Of a stretch of DNA of 64,000 bases, positions 37,636-46,848 are shown piece by piece (positions within the stretch are counted from its first letter, which is position 1; the number at the start of each line of letters is the position of its first letter). The DNA comes from Microbacterium sp. LWO14-1.2. Lineage in GTDB: Bacteria; Actinomycetota; Actinomycetes; Actinomycetales; Microbacteriaceae. Location: the NCBI RefSeq assembly GCF_038397715.1, contig NZ_CP151633.1, forward strand, positions 372,001 through 436,000, given 5' to 3'. Position numbers and translations under genes: made by a program. Under the pieces are notes generated by a model, which saw nothing but the letters and a program-made list of their open reading frames with translations, was not told the origin of the DNA and ran no database searches.

Positions 37636-38939
37636 TCGCCCTCGACGCGCAGCACCGACACCACGCGCTCGACCACGGCGCTCTCGGCGAGGGCGTCGAC
37701 GGTCGCGCTGAGCGCCTGCTCGGTCGCGCGGTGGGTGCCGATGACGAGGCGGGCCGTGGGCTCTGCCTCCCCCTCGACCGTCTGCACGACCGTGGCCACG
37801 GAGACTCCGCCGTCGCTGAGGATCCCGGCGACCGTGGCGAGCACGCCCGGTGCGTCGGAGACCTCGAGCGTGATCTGGTAGCGGGTGGTGACGTGACCGA
37901 TCGGGACGATCGGGAGGTTCGCGCGCGTCGACTCCCCCACGCCGACACCGCCGGCGATGTGGCGGCGGGCGGCGGACACCACGTCGCCCAGCACGGCCGA
38001 GGCCGTCTGCACTCCGCCGGCGCCCGCGCCGTAGAACATGAGCGACCCGGCTGCCTCCGCCTCGACGAACACGGCGTTGTTCGCGCCGTGCACCGAGGCG
38101 AGCGGGTGCGACTGCGGGACGAGGGCCGGATACACGCGGACGGAGATCGACTCGGAGCCCTCGGCCTCGAGGCGCTCGCACACCGCGAGGAGCTTGATGA
38201 CGAAGCCGGCGGAGCGGGCCTCCTCGATCATCGACGCGGTGATGGAGGTGATGCCCTCGCGGTGCACCGCGTCGAGCGGGACGGCGGTGTGGAAGGCGAG
38301 GCTTGCGAGGATCGCCGCCTTCTGCGCGGCGTCGTATCCCTCGACGTCGGCCGTCGGGTCTGCCTCGGCGTATCCGAGGCGCTGCGCGTCGGCGAGGACG
38401 TCCGCGAAGTCGGCGCCCTCGGTCTCCATGCGGTCGAGGATGTAGTTGGTCGTGCCGTTGACGATGCCCATGATGCGCACCACGCGATCGCCGGCGAGCG
38501 AATCGCGCAGCGGGCGGATGATCGGGATGGCGCCGGCGGCGGCGGCCTCGTAGTAGACCGACGCGCCGACGCGGTCGGCCGCCTCGAACAGTTCGGGGCC
38601 GTGCGTGGCGAGCAGCGCCTTGTTCGCCGTGACGACGTCTGCTCCGGAGCCGATCGCCTGGAGGATGCTCGTGCGCGCCGGCTCGATGCCGCCGATCAGT
38701 TCGATCACGATGTCGGCGCCGACGACCAGCGACTCGGCGTCGGTCGTGAACAGCTCCCTGGGCAGCTCGACGTCGCGCGGGGCGTCGACGTCGCGCACCG
38801 CGATTCCCGCCAGTTCGAGCGCGGCGCCCGCGCGGTCGGCGAGCTCGTCGCCGTGCCGCAGCAGAAGGGCGGCGACCTGGGAGCCGACCGCGCCGGCGCC
38901 CAGCAGCGCCACCCGAAGTCGTCGGTACTCAGTCGTCAT
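37632..38939 (-). CDS. hom: Homoserine dehydrogenase
   Basis: A 435-residue NAD(P)H-dependent enzyme converting aspartate semialdehyde to homoserine. The N-terminal Rossmann motif is LLGAGAVGSQVAALL, the catalytic region is TNYILDRM and YAEADPTADVEGYDAA, and a C-terminal ACT domain (YQITLEVSDAPGVLATVAGIL) implies feedback by threonine. AAGGAGAAGC precedes the ATG. lysA is 60 bases upstream on the same strand and thrB overlaps downstream. Confidence 0.97.
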   Translation of the reverse strand: MTTEYRRLRVALLGAGAVGSQVAALLLRHGDELADRAGAALELAGIAVRDVDAPRDVELPRELFTTDAESLVVGADIVIELIGGIEPARTSILQAIGSGADVVTANKALLATHGPELFEAADRVGASVYYEAAAAGAIPIIRPLRDSLAGDRVVRIMGIVNGTTNYILDRMETEGADFADVLADAQRLGYAEADPTADVEGYDAAQKAAILASLAFHTAVPLDAVHREGITSITASMIEEARSAGFVIKLLAVCERLEAEGSESISVRVYPALVPQSHPLASVHGANNAVFVEAEAAGSLMFYGAGAGGVQTASAVLGDVVSAARRHIAGGVGVGESTRANLPIVPIGHVTTRYQITLEVSDAPGVLATVAGILSDGGVSVATVVQTVEGEAEPTARLVIGTHRATEQALSATVDALAESAVVERVVSVLRVEGE

Positions 38940-38999
38940 TGCTTCTCCTTCGGAGGGTGGATCGATGGTGCTCTGCGTGAAGTCCGGCGCGAGGGCCGG

Positions 39000-40412
39000 T
39001 CACGGACGCTCGGCGTCCGCCGAGGGGATCCCGGCGTCGCGGGACAGGATGTCGGCGATGGTCTCGCCGCGGACGATGACCGTCGACCGTCCGCCGCGCA
39101 CGGCGACGATCGGCGGGCGGGGGACGTGGTTGTAGTTGCTCGCGAGCGACGCGCAGTACGCGCCCGTGGAGGGCACGGCGAGAAGGTCGCCCGGTGCGAC
39201 GTCGTCCGGAAGGTATTCGTGCTCGACGACGATGTCGCCGGACTCGCAGTGCTTGCCGACCACGCGGCTGAGCTGCGGAGCCCCGATGCCCGCACGGGAG
39301 GCCAGTCGCGCGGAGAACTGGGCGCCGTAGAGCGCGGGGCGGGCGTTGTCGCTCATCCCGCCGTCGACGCTGAGGTAGCGCCGGACGACGCCCGCGCCGA
39401 GCTCGACGTCCTTCGTGGTGCCGACCTCGTAGAGCGTCACCCCCGCCGTGCCGACGATCGCGCGACCGGGCTCGAACGACAGGGCGGGCATCGGGATGCC
39501 GCGCGCGGCGCACCCCTCCGCCACGGCCGAGACGATCTCGGCGGCCAGGGTCTCGATGGGTGTCGGGTCGTCGACACGGGTGTAGGCGATCCCGAATCCG
39601 CCCCCGAGGTTGAGCAGGGGCACCGGACCGCCCTCGAGCAGCGACGCGTGCAGTTCGAGGACGCGCGAGGCGGATTCGCGGAAACCGGCGACGCCGAAGA
39701 TCTGCGAGCCGATGTGGCAGTGCAGTCCGGCGAAGTCGAGACCCTCGATCTCGCGGATGCGCGCGACGGCCTCCTCGGCCTCGGCGAGGGGGAAGCCGAA
39801 CTTCTGGTCCTCGTGCGCTGTCGCGAGGAACTCGTGCGTCTCGGCGTGCACGCCGCTGATGACGCGCACCAGCACGCGCTGCGTGGAACCGGTGCGGGCG
39901 ACGATCGCTGCGAGACGCTCGATCTCGATCGCGCTGTCGACGATGATCGTGCCGATCCCGACCTCGACGGCGCGCTCGAGCTCCGCCACCGACTTGTTGT
40001 TGCCGTGGAACCCGAGGGATGCCGGGGCGACGCCCGCCGCGAGGGCGACCTCGAGCTCGCCGCCCGTGCAGACGTCGATGCGGAGTCCCTCGTCGACCAC
40101 CCAGCGGGCCACCGAGGTGCAGAGGAAGGCCTTGCCGGCGTAGTAGACCTGCGCGGTCGTGCCGTTGTCGGCCGCCGCTCGATCGAACGCGGTGCGGAAC
40201 GCGCGGGCGCGGTCGCGAACCTCGTCCTCATCGATCACGAGCAGCGGCGTGCCGTACGTCTGCGCGAGAGAGGTGGCCGGGATGCCGGCGAACGTCAGGA
40301 CGCCGTCTCCGTCGCGCGCAGCGGACGCCGGCCAGACCGCCGTCGCGAGGTCGTTGACGTCGTCGGGGGCGACGAGCCATTCCGGGGCGGGCGAGTCGGC
40401 AGGGGAAAGCAA
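39000..40412 (-). CDS. lysA: Diaminopimelate decarboxylase
   Basis: A PLP enzyme of 470 residues making lysine from meso-diaminopimelate. PLP Lys94 lies in VYYAGKAFLC; HGNNKS, GLHCHIGSQ, the phosphate-binding GGGFG and KHCESGDIV also match. The first 50 residues are an extension also seen in actinobacterial LysA. The start is a TTG at 40412 without a strong ribosome site, so the exact N-terminus is uncertain. It heads the lysA-hom-thrB unit. Confidence 0.94.
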   Translation of the reverse strand: MLSPADSPAPEWLVAPDDVNDLATAVWPASAARDGDGVLTFAGIPATSLAQTYGTPLLVIDEDEVRDRARAFRTAFDRAAADNGTTAQVYYAGKAFLCTSVARWVVDEGLRIDVCTGGELEVALAAGVAPASLGFHGNNKSVAELERAVEVGIGTIIVDSAIEIERLAAIVARTGSTQRVLVRVISGVHAETHEFLATAHEDQKFGFPLAEAEEAVARIREIEGLDFAGLHCHIGSQIFGVAGFRESASRVLELHASLLEGGPVPLLNLGGGFGIAYTRVDDPTPIETLAAEIVSAVAEGCAARGIPMPALSFEPGRAIVGTAGVTLYEVGTTKDVELGAGVVRRYLSVDGGMSDNARPALYGAQFSARLASRAGIGAPQLSRVVGKHCESGDIVVEHEYLPDDVAPGDLLAVPSTGAYCASLASNYNHVPRPPIVAVRGGRSTVIVRGETIADILSRDAGIPSADAERP

Positions 40413-40524
40413 GGATCACCAATCGTGGGGCGGGTCTCGGGCCGGAGCGGGCACGGCGAGTTGACCCCGATTCTAGGGCACCGCCCATGCCGCATCCGTC
40501 ATGGTGACCCTCCGCGTCAACCCC

Positions 40525-40554
40525 TTGGGAGGCCCGCGCCGTGCCTCGTAGGGT
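40525..40554 (+). promoter_or_regulatory. Promoter of the YihY gene
   Basis: TTGGGA (40525-40530) and TAGGGT (40549-40554) are separated by 18 bases. The -10 box ends six bases before the GTG at 40561, so the mRNA is probably leaderless. Confidence 0.6.
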
Positions 40555-40560
40555 GAAGGC

Positions 40561-41601
40561 GTGATGAGTTCAGAGACCTCCGCCACCGACGACGCCCGAC
40601 CCGGGTTCATCCAGCGCGTGAGCTCGGCCGCCATCCGGTGGGCGCTGCAGCGCCGCGCGGTGCGGTCGTTCCTCCTCTACTCCGAACGGCGGGGTCCGAT
40701 GCTCGCCGACAGCGTGACCTACCGCGCCCTGTTCAGCGTCTTCGCCGCCGTACTGCTCGGATTCTCGATCGCAGCGCTGTGGCTGGCGGGGAACCCCGAC
40801 GCCTGGCGCGCCATCATCGATGCGGTGCAGTCGGTCGTGCCCGGTCTCATCGGCGAGGGCGGTGTGATCGACCCCGCCGATCTCCGTGAGCCGATCTCGC
40901 TGTCCGTCGCCGGCATCATCTCCTCCGTCGCCCTGCTGGGGTCGGCGCTGGCCGCGGTCGGGTCGCTGCGCACGGCGATCCGCGTGGTCGCCGGCACGGC
41001 GCACGACGACGTCCTCTTCATCTGGGTGATGCTGCGCAACCTGCTGCTCGCGATCGGCATCGGCGGGCTCTTCGCCACGGCGGCCGCCGTCACGTTCGTG
41101 AGCCGGATCGGCATCTCGTGGATCAGCGGACTGCTCGGGATCGCGGAGGACTCCGCGGCGGCGACCTGGAGCATCCGCATCGCTTCGCTCGTGATCGTGT
41201 TCGCCCTCGACACGGTGCTCGTCGCCGGGGTGTTCCGCATCCTGTCCGGCGTCCGCGCATCGGCGAAGTCGCTCTGGGCCGGCGCGCTCATCGGCGGCTT
41301 CGGCCTGGTGGTGCTGCAGGAGCTCTCGAGCCTGTTCGTGGGCGGCGCGACGAGCAACCCGCTGCTGGCCTCGTTCGCCTCGCTGCTCGCCCTGTTGATC
41401 TGGCTCAATCTCTCGACGCAGGTGATCCTCGTCGCGAGCGCGTTCATCGTCACCTCCGAGGAGGAGCGGCACGATCGGGTGCGCGCCCGCTTCGCCGCGA
41501 CGACCTTCCCGCAGCGTCGCGTGCAGCGCGCCGAGGTCGACGTGGCGATCGCCACGGCCGAGCTGCGCCGGGCTCAGGAGGCGGAGCGCGAAGCGCGCTG
41601 A
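40561..41601 (+). CDS. YihY/BrkB family membrane protein
   Basis: A 346-residue inner-membrane protein with six membrane segments of the YihY/virulence factor BrkB family, function unknown. The N-terminal DSVTYRALFSVFAAVLLGFS and the C-terminal LLALLIWLNLSTQVILVASAF are characteristic. A charged C-terminal tail (about residues 295-346) is cytoplasmic. Start is GTG 40561 or the next codon ATG 40564. It is divergent from lysA over 148 bases. Confidence 0.88.
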   Translation: MMSSETSATDDARPGFIQRVSSAAIRWALQRRAVRSFLLYSERRGPMLADSVTYRALFSVFAAVLLGFSIAALWLAGNPDAWRAIIDAVQSVVPGLIGEGGVIDPADLREPISLSVAGIISSVALLGSALAAVGSLRTAIRVVAGTAHDDVLFIWVMLRNLLLAIGIGGLFATAAAVTFVSRIGISWISGLLGIAEDSAAATWSIRIASLVIVFALDTVLVAGVFRILSGVRASAKSLWAGALIGGFGLVVLQELSSLFVGGATSNPLLASFASLLALLIWLNLSTQVILVASAFIVTSEEERHDRVRARFAATTFPQRRVQRAEVDVAIATAELRRAQEAEREAR

Positions 41602-41627
41602 GCCCGCCGATCGTTCGGCGGGCGGCG

Positions 41628-42482
41628 TCAGCTCTGCGGGCAGACGCCCTTGTCGAGCAGGGCGGAGTCGGTGGCTATCGCCCCGTCGACGTCCACGTCG
41701 ATCACCGCCTCGCTGCCCTCGATCTCGAGGCCGGTGATCGTGATCCCCGCGGGGAGCTGATCCGCGATGCACACACGCTGCGTCTTCGTGATCTCCTCGC
41801 CGAGCGACCCCAGCGACGAGCCGACCTGATCGGCGTCGACCTGGAGACCGCCGATCGTGAGTCCCACCGGAGTGAGCTCCAGGTCGCCCTCCGCGACGCC
41901 GGGCGTGACGGTGAGCGAGATCGGGATCGGGATGCCGAGGACCGTGACGGATCCGGAGACCGTCGCGTTCGGGGCGTCGAGGGCGACCGTCTCAATGGGC
42001 AGGTCGGTGCGCCCGATGAGCGTCGTGAACTGCGACTCGTCGATGCGGATCGTCCCCTCGGCACCGGCGAGGTCGCCGCCGCGCAGCGGGACGCCGGACG
42101 CCGTGACGTCGACTGCGCCGGTGATGCCCTCGAGCGTGACGGAGTCGGTCGACAGGTGCAGGGTGTCGAGGCGTCCGCCGATGAGCTGCGGGAGCAGGAT
42201 GCCGTCTGCCTGCACGTCGAGCTGCTGGTCGGCGGGGAGGTCGAGCTGCTCGATCACGATGGATCGGACGACGCCGGGGAGCATCGACCGCACGACGAGT
42301 TCCGCCGCGACGGCGAGCAGAGCGAGCACCACGACGACGATCAGCAGCACCCACGGCCAACGGCGACGCCGACGGCGCGGTGCGGCCACTGCATCCGTCC
42401 CGTCCGTGCCGCCGGGGATGACGAGCGTCGGATGCTCGGCGTCGGCGTCCGGGTACGGCAGGGTGCGGTTGTCGTCGCTCAT
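41628..42482 (-). CDS. DUF2993 (LmeA-like) membrane-anchored protein
   Basis: A 284-residue protein with one membrane anchor after a basic stretch (RRRRRRWPWVLLIVVVVLALLAV), then an extracellular domain. The repeated pattern of amphipathic beta strands (GGRLDTLHLSTDSVTLEGITG, GTIRIDESQFTTLIG) fits the DUF2993/LmeA family, mycobacterial members of which act in lipomannan maturation. That role here is only an inference. Start ATG 42482 has AGGATG upstream; the longer frame overlaps argS. It is 40 bases after argS. Confidence 0.75.
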   Translation of the reverse strand: MSDDNRTLPYPDADAEHPTLVIPGGTDGTDAVAAPRRRRRRWPWVLLIVVVVLALLAVAAELVVRSMLPGVVRSIVIEQLDLPADQQLDVQADGILLPQLIGGRLDTLHLSTDSVTLEGITGAVDVTASGVPLRGGDLAGAEGTIRIDESQFTTLIGRTDLPIETVALDAPNATVSGSVTVLGIPIPISLTVTPGVAEGDLELTPVGLTIGGLQVDADQVGSSLGSLGEEITKTQRVCIADQLPAGITITGLEIEGSEAVIDVDVDGAIATDSALLDKGVCPQS

Positions 42483-42522
42483 GCTGCCATCCTGCCGTAT
42501 ATCGGTCGGACGCCGAGCGGCG

Positions 42523-44187
42523 TCACATGCGCTCTGGCGCCGACACCCCGAGCAGGTGGAGACCGTTGCGGAGCACCTGTCCCGTGGCGTCATTGAGCCA
42601 CAGACGCGTGCGGTGAACGCTTTCGATCGGCGCGTCTCCGAGCGGGATCACGCGGCAGTTGTCGTACCAGCGGTGGTAGAGGCCGGCGAGCTCCTCGAGA
42701 TAGCGCGCGACGCGGTGCGGTTCGCGCACCTCGGCGGCGAACGCCACGATGCGGGGGAACTCCTGCAGCGCGCCGAGCAGGGCCGCCTCGGTCTCGTGCG
42801 TGAGGGTCTCGGGGGCGAACTCCGACCGGTCGACGCCCGAGTCGGCGGCATTGCGGCCGACGTTGTGGGTGCGCGCATGCGCGTACTGCACGTAGAACAC
42901 CGGATTGTCGTTGCTGCGCTTCTGCAGCAGCTCGGGGTCGAGGGCGAGCGGCGAGTCGGCGGGTGAGCGCTCGAGCGAATAGCGCAGGGCATCCGTTCCG
43001 AGCCATTCGCGCAGGTCGTCCATCTCGATGATGTTTCCGGCACGCTTGCTGAGGCGGGCGCCGCCGATCGAGACGAGCTGGCCGATGAGCACCTCGACGT
43101 TCTTCTCGGGGTCCTCCCCCGCTGCGCCGGCGATCGCCTTGAGGCGGTGCACGTACCCGTGGTGGTCGGCGCCGAGGAGATACAGCTTGTACTCGAACCC
43201 GCGGTCGCCCTTGTCGAGGTAGTAGGCGGCGTCGGCGGCGAAGTAGGTGTACTCGCCGTTGGAGCGGCGGATCACGCGATCCTTGTCGTCGCCGAAGTCG
43301 GTGGTGCGCACCCAGACGGCGCCGTCCTGGTCGAAGACGTGCCCCTGCTCGCGCAGACGGTCGACGGCCCGGTCGACGAGGCTGACGCCGCTCGCATCCT
43401 TCGCGTGCAGGCGGCGCTCGGAGAACCAGACATCGAACTCGACGTTGAACTTCGCGAGCGACTCCTTCTGCTCCGCGAGCTGGAACTCGTACGCCAGCTC
43501 ACGCGTCACGAGCACCTGCTCGTCGTCGGGCAGGTCGAGCAGGTCGGGGCGCGCCGCCAGCACACGCTCGGCGAGATCGCCGATGTAGCTGCCGGCGTAT
43601 CCGCCCTCAGGGGCGGGCTCGCCCTTCGCGGCGGCGAGCACGGAGTGCGCGAACCGCTCCATCTGCACGCCGGCGTCGTTGATGTAGTACTCACGGGCGA
43701 CCGTCGCGCCGGAGGCCTCCAGCACGCGCGCGATCGCGTCGCCGAGCGCCGCCCAGCGCGTGTGCCCGATGTGGAGGGGGCCGGTGGGGTTCGCACTGAC
43801 GAACTCGATGTTGATGCTCTGCCCCGCCTGCGAGTCGTTCGAACCGTAGGCGTCACCCGCCTCGACGATGACCTTCGCGAGAGCGCCGGCCGCAGCGGCT
43901 CCGAGGCGGATGTTGATGAACCCGGGTCCGGCGACCTCGGCGCTGTCGACGCCCTCGACGCCGCCGAGCCCGTCGGCGACCTGCTGAGCGAGCTCGCGCG
44001 GGTTCGTCCCCAGCTGCTTCGCGAGGCGCATCGCGATGTTGGAGGCCCAGTCGCCGTGCTCTCGGTTGCGCGGGCGCTCGAACACGATGTCGGCGGCGGA
44101 GACCGGGAGCGGCTCGCCCGGACGTCGTTCCTCGGCGATCGGTGCGAGGACGGCGAGGAGGGCTTGGGCGAGCATTTCAGGAGTCAT
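42523..44187 (-). CDS. argS: Arginyl-tRNA synthetase
   Basis: A class I synthetase of 554 residues. The N-terminal tRNA-recognition domain, the HIGH motif (PTGPLHIGHTR), the KMSKS-equivalent region (GGARLSKRAGNII), and the anticodon-binding helical domain (RYLEELAGLYHRWYDNC) are all visible. A GGGAGG site lies before the ATG, with TAAACT slightly upstream. It lies one gene away from tRNA-Arg(CCG). Confidence 0.97.
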   Translation of the reverse strand: MTPEMLAQALLAVLAPIAEERRPGEPLPVSAADIVFERPRNREHGDWASNIAMRLAKQLGTNPRELAQQVADGLGGVEGVDSAEVAGPGFINIRLGAAAAGALAKVIVEAGDAYGSNDSQAGQSINIEFVSANPTGPLHIGHTRWAALGDAIARVLEASGATVAREYYINDAGVQMERFAHSVLAAAKGEPAPEGGYAGSYIGDLAERVLAARPDLLDLPDDEQVLVTRELAYEFQLAEQKESLAKFNVEFDVWFSERRLHAKDASGVSLVDRAVDRLREQGHVFDQDGAVWVRTTDFGDDKDRVIRRSNGEYTYFAADAAYYLDKGDRGFEYKLYLLGADHHGYVHRLKAIAGAAGEDPEKNVEVLIGQLVSIGGARLSKRAGNIIEMDDLREWLGTDALRYSLERSPADSPLALDPELLQKRSNDNPVFYVQYAHARTHNVGRNAADSGVDRSEFAPETLTHETEAALLGALQEFPRIVAFAAEVREPHRVARYLEELAGLYHRWYDNCRVIPLGDAPIESVHRTRLWLNDATGQVLRNGLHLLGVSAPERM

Positions 44188-44223
44188 AGACCTCCCAGTT
44201 TACGGCGCGTCGCAGCGTCGAAT

Positions 44224-44251
44224 TTGCGCTGGCGGGAACGTGATCTACAGT
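44224..44251 (+). promoter_or_regulatory. Promoter of the SGNH hydrolase gene
   Basis: TTGCGC (44224-44229) and TACAGT (44246-44251) with a 16-base spacer. The -10 box ends six bases before the ATG at 44258, again predicting a leaderless mRNA. Confidence 0.55.
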
Positions 44252-44257
44252 CATGCC

Positions 44258-45064
44258 ATGCAACCCGCCTCCGCCCGTCGCCGCCTGCCCGTCGCAGGGG
44301 TCGTCATCGCCGTGATCCTGGCGGTCGCGGCGGTCGCTCTCGGCGTGTGGCGGCCGTGGACAGGGACCCCCTCGACGGAGCCCGTCGGCGCCGCCGCAGC
44401 GGGCGACGACGTCGTCGCGATCGCCCCCGCTCCGCTCGCGCTGCCCGAGCACCCGACCGTGCTCGTGTTCGGGGACTCCTGGACGTACGGATCCGCCGCG
44501 AACGTCCCCACCGAGGGCTACGCGTACGTGCTCGCCGAGCTTCTCGACGGCGAGACCATCGTCGACGGCGTGCGCGGGAGCGGCTACCTCAAGCCCGGGA
44601 TCGACGGACCCGCCTTCGGCGAGCGCATCGCCGCCCTCGATCCCGCGCTCGACCCCGACCTCGTCATCCTGCAGGGGTCGATCAACGACCGCGAGCAGGG
44701 CGCCGCCGGATACCGGGATGCCGTGAACGCGGCCTGGGACGCGATGGCGGCGAAGTACCCGGCGGCGACCATCGTGATCCTCGGCCCCGCTCCGCACGAG
44801 CTGCCCGTCGGCGCCGGGACCGCACGCATCGACGCCGACCTGTCGGAGCTCGCCGCTGCACGCGGCTGGTGGTACATCTCCCCCGTCGCCCAGAACTGGA
44901 TCACCGACCAGAACTACCTCTCGGTCATCGACGTCGAGGTCGGGCGCAAGCATCCGTCCACCGACGGGCACCGCTACCTCGCCGAGAAGGTGGCTGCGGC
45001 GCTGGCCGAACTCGGCGACGCGCCCGTGACGGAGGCCGGGTCGGAGCCCACCGCCGACCAGTGA
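44258..45064 (+). CDS. Secreted SGNH/GDSL hydrolase
   Basis: A 268-residue esterase-like protein with an N-terminal membrane anchor or signal (residues 11-30). SGNH blocks are seen: GDSW with Ser74, Gly in VRGSGYL, QGSIND with Asn, and STDGH with the Asp-His pair near the C-terminus. It probably deacylates a cell-wall or extracellular ester; the substrate is unknown. Start ATG 44258 follows a good promoter with six bases. It is divergent from argS and followed by tRNA-Arg. Confidence 0.85.
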   Translation: MQPASARRRLPVAGVVIAVILAVAAVALGVWRPWTGTPSTEPVGAAAAGDDVVAIAPAPLALPEHPTVLVFGDSWTYGSAANVPTEGYAYVLAELLDGETIVDGVRGSGYLKPGIDGPAFGERIAALDPALDPDLVILQGSINDREQGAAGYRDAVNAAWDAMAAKYPAATIVILGPAPHELPVGAGTARIDADLSELAAARGWWYISPVAQNWITDQNYLSVIDVEVGRKHPSTDGHRYLAEKVAAALAELGDAPVTEAGSEPTADQ

Positions 45065-45080
45065 TATCGTCGTTCGGTAC

Positions 45081-45153
45081 GCCTCCGTAGCTCAGTGGAT
45101 AGAGCGCCGGTTTCCGGTACCGTAGGTCGCAGGTTCGACTCCTGTCGGGGGCA
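45081..45153 (+). tRNA. tRNA-Arg (anticodon CCG)
   Basis: A 73-base cloverleaf. The acceptor stem GCCTCCG (45081-45087) pairs with CGGGGGC (45146-45152), with one G-U pair. The D arm starts GCTCAGTGGATAGAGC, the anticodon loop is TTCCGGT, giving CCG, and the T arm is AGGTTCGACTCCTG. The CCA end is not encoded. It reads CGG codons. Confidence 0.95.
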
Positions 45154-45210
45154 CACACATCGGGTTGTACGCGGATGGTATGTGGATAGGTACGCGTAAC
45201 CCCCAAGTAC

Positions 45211-45244
45211 GAGAAAAGCCGCCTGGTTTCAGGCGGCTTTTCTC
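45211..45244 (+). terminator. Terminator after tRNA-Arg
   Basis: A perfect 14-bp stem (45211-45224 with 45231-45244) with a 6-base loop. The stem carries AAAA on the left and TTTT on the right arm, so it is a Rho-independent terminator in both directions. Confidence 0.88.
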
Positions 45245-45782
45245 GTTGCTGCTCAGTGGGGATCTCTGTTGCTGCGCTCTAAATGTGCCGCGGGAACAGA
45301 AAAGGCCCGAAGACGGACGCCGGTACCCGAGATTGGGCATGCTGCCGCCGACCTTCGAGCCGGTGATCTGAATGGGTGTAGCGAACCCGCCTGCTACGTG
45401 CGGACGGGATTTCGTTTCGCTCGACCACGCTGGTGCGTGACGCGCTGCTGCGGAGTGCTGCGACGAGGCTTGCGCTGCTTGGCACGCGGTGCGGCGATGC
45501 CAGCCTCGTGGTCAAGACCGTCTTCAACCTTCTGAGCCGCGAAGTCGATGATTTTGTCGAGGTTCGCAGCCACGACAGTCATCGTGGCCAAGAAGTACTG
45601 CGCTGCGGAGCCGCGCAGGGCTTCACGTCATCGCTCGCGATGCGATCTGAACACCCGTCGAACGACTGCTCGTCACATCTCGGAACAGCCTTCGGTGATC
45701 CCTCAATAGCGTCGGAGTATCAGGGCGCGCGACAGACGCGTGCTCGATTTTCCGGCGTCCGCGCCGAGGACGGATCGCCTTC
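45245..45782. other. Gene-poor stretch between tRNA-Arg and the aquaporin gene
   Basis: 538 bases with no convincing gene. Base composition looks less GC-rich than the flanks. One minus-strand frame (45394-45591) is listed separately as doubtful. The place, directly downstream of a tRNA gene, is a common insertion point, but no repeat of the tRNA 3' end was found in the window. Confidence 0.5.
45394..45591 (-). CDS. Doubtful small basic protein
   Basis: A 65-codon frame beginning with TTG or, three codons later, ATG. It has a plausible helix (MTVVAANLDKIIDFAAQKVE) and a very basic end (TPQQRVTHQRGRAKRNP). I recognise no family. There is no good ribosome site, and it may be a remnant or noise. 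Confidence 0.25.
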   Translation of the reverse strand: MATMTVVAANLDKIIDFAAQKVEDGLDHEAGIAAPRAKQRKPRRSTPQQRVTHQRGRAKRNPVRT

Positions 45783-46595
45783 ATGTCTACCCCTAAGCCT
45801 GCTCTCCGGCACCGGCCGCACCCGCACCCTCTCGGGAAGCCGCCGGCAGCGCCCTTGCGGCTCGCAGCTGCAGCGGAAGCGGCAGGCACCTTCGTACTCG
45901 TCTTCGGTGTCATCGGAGCAGCAACGTTCTCGGCGTCGTTCGCGAAGTCGGACATCGCGGTGAACGTCGGGTTTCTCGGTGTGGCGTTCGCGTTGGGGCT
46001 CAGCGTTCTTGTCGGCGCCATAGCGTGGGGGCCTGTGTCGGGCGGTCACTTCAACCCGGCGGTCACGGTGGGGCTTGCTGCCGCGGGATTCTTCTCGTGG
46101 CGCCGCGTGCCTGTGTACATTGCGGCGCAGATCGTCGGCGGACTAGCCGCGTCGACGGCGTTGGTTCTCGTCGCCGCCGGTACCGGCCCGGGATTTCTTG
46201 CTGACGCGCGGAAGGGCGGCTTCGCGTCGACAGGTTGGGGACCGCTCTCACCCAGCGGCGCCTCGTGGGAAGCCTCGTTCCTCATCGAGATGGTGACGAC
46301 GGCCGTTCTCATGGCGGTCGTCCTCGCCGTCTCCACTCGACGCACGGATGCGACACTCGCGCCGCTGGCGATTGGATTCACCCTGACAGTCGTGGCGCTC
46401 GTCGCGATCCCGATCTCGAACGGCTCGTTCAACCCCGCGCGTTCGATAGCCACGGCCATCTACGGAGGCCCTGTTGCGCTCGAACAGCTGTGGCTTTCGC
46501 TCGCGGCGCCGACACTCGGCGCAGTACTCGTCGGCCTCGCAGTAACGGCAGTTCGCCGTCTCGCTCCGCGCGCGAGAAGAAGCTCCTACGTGTGA
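45783..46595 (+). CDS. Aquaporin (MIP family, AqpZ-like)
   Basis: A 270-residue channel with six membrane segments and both NPA motifs: Asn91 in GGHFNPAVTVG and Asn217 in NGSFNPARSIA, the latter followed by the filter Arg220. The small residues and length fit a water channel (AqpZ-like) rather than a glycerol facilitator, which is usually longer with an Asp after NPAR. The N-terminus has a 25-residue Pro/His-rich extension. It is the first clear gene after the tRNA-Arg region. Confidence 0.88.
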   Translation: MSTPKPALRHRPHPHPLGKPPAAPLRLAAAAEAAGTFVLVFGVIGAATFSASFAKSDIAVNVGFLGVAFALGLSVLVGAIAWGPVSGGHFNPAVTVGLAAAGFFSWRRVPVYIAAQIVGGLAASTALVLVAAGTGPGFLADARKGGFASTGWGPLSPSGASWEASFLIEMVTTAVLMAVVLAVSTRRTDATLAPLAIGFTLTVVALVAIPISNGSFNPARSIATAIYGGPVALEQLWLSLAAPTLGAVLVGLAVTAVRRLAPRARRSSYV

Positions 46596-46632
46596 CCAGG
46601 ACGCTACCTTCCGCGCGAGGACGCGGTGATGC

Positions 46633-46848
46633 TCAGGCCGCGTCGACGGCCTTCTTCTCGCGGTGGGTTCGCACGACGGTGAGCACGACCGGTGTGGCGT
46701 ACTGGACGACCTTCAGCGCACCGTTCGCGATCTGGAGGCGGCGCTGCGCAGCAGCGTCGCTGGCCATCTTCAGACCGATCTGAATGCCGCGTTCGACTCC
46801 GGCGGCAACGCCGCGATTGAATGCGAGGCCGTAGACAGGACTGCCCAT
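46633..46848 (-). CDS. Possible separate 71-residue protein
   Basis: Same frame as the 358-residue frame, but with its own ATG and a GGGGAG site. It starts MGSPVYGLAFNRGVAAGVE and has one moderately hydrophobic helix (KVVQYATPVVLTVVR). It is listed as the alternative reading of the 3' part; function unknown. Confidence 0.35.
   Translation of the reverse strand: MGSPVYGLAFNRGVAAGVERGIQIGLKMASDAAAQRRLQIANGALKVVQYATPVVLTVVRTHREKKAVDAA

Noticed and set aside
37636-38181. Upstream extension of the thrB frame
   Set aside because: It overlaps hom on the same strand, and the GHMP kinase begins at the GTGA overlap.
45081-45153. tRNA-Arg as an attachment site with a duplicated 3' end
   Set aside because: No second copy of the tRNA 3' end and no integrase were seen in the window, so an island boundary is only suspected.
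45433-45963. Plus-strand frame of 176 codons before the aquaporin
   Set aside because: It overlaps the aquaporin start in another frame, is Ser/Arg-rich and has no domain or ribosome site.
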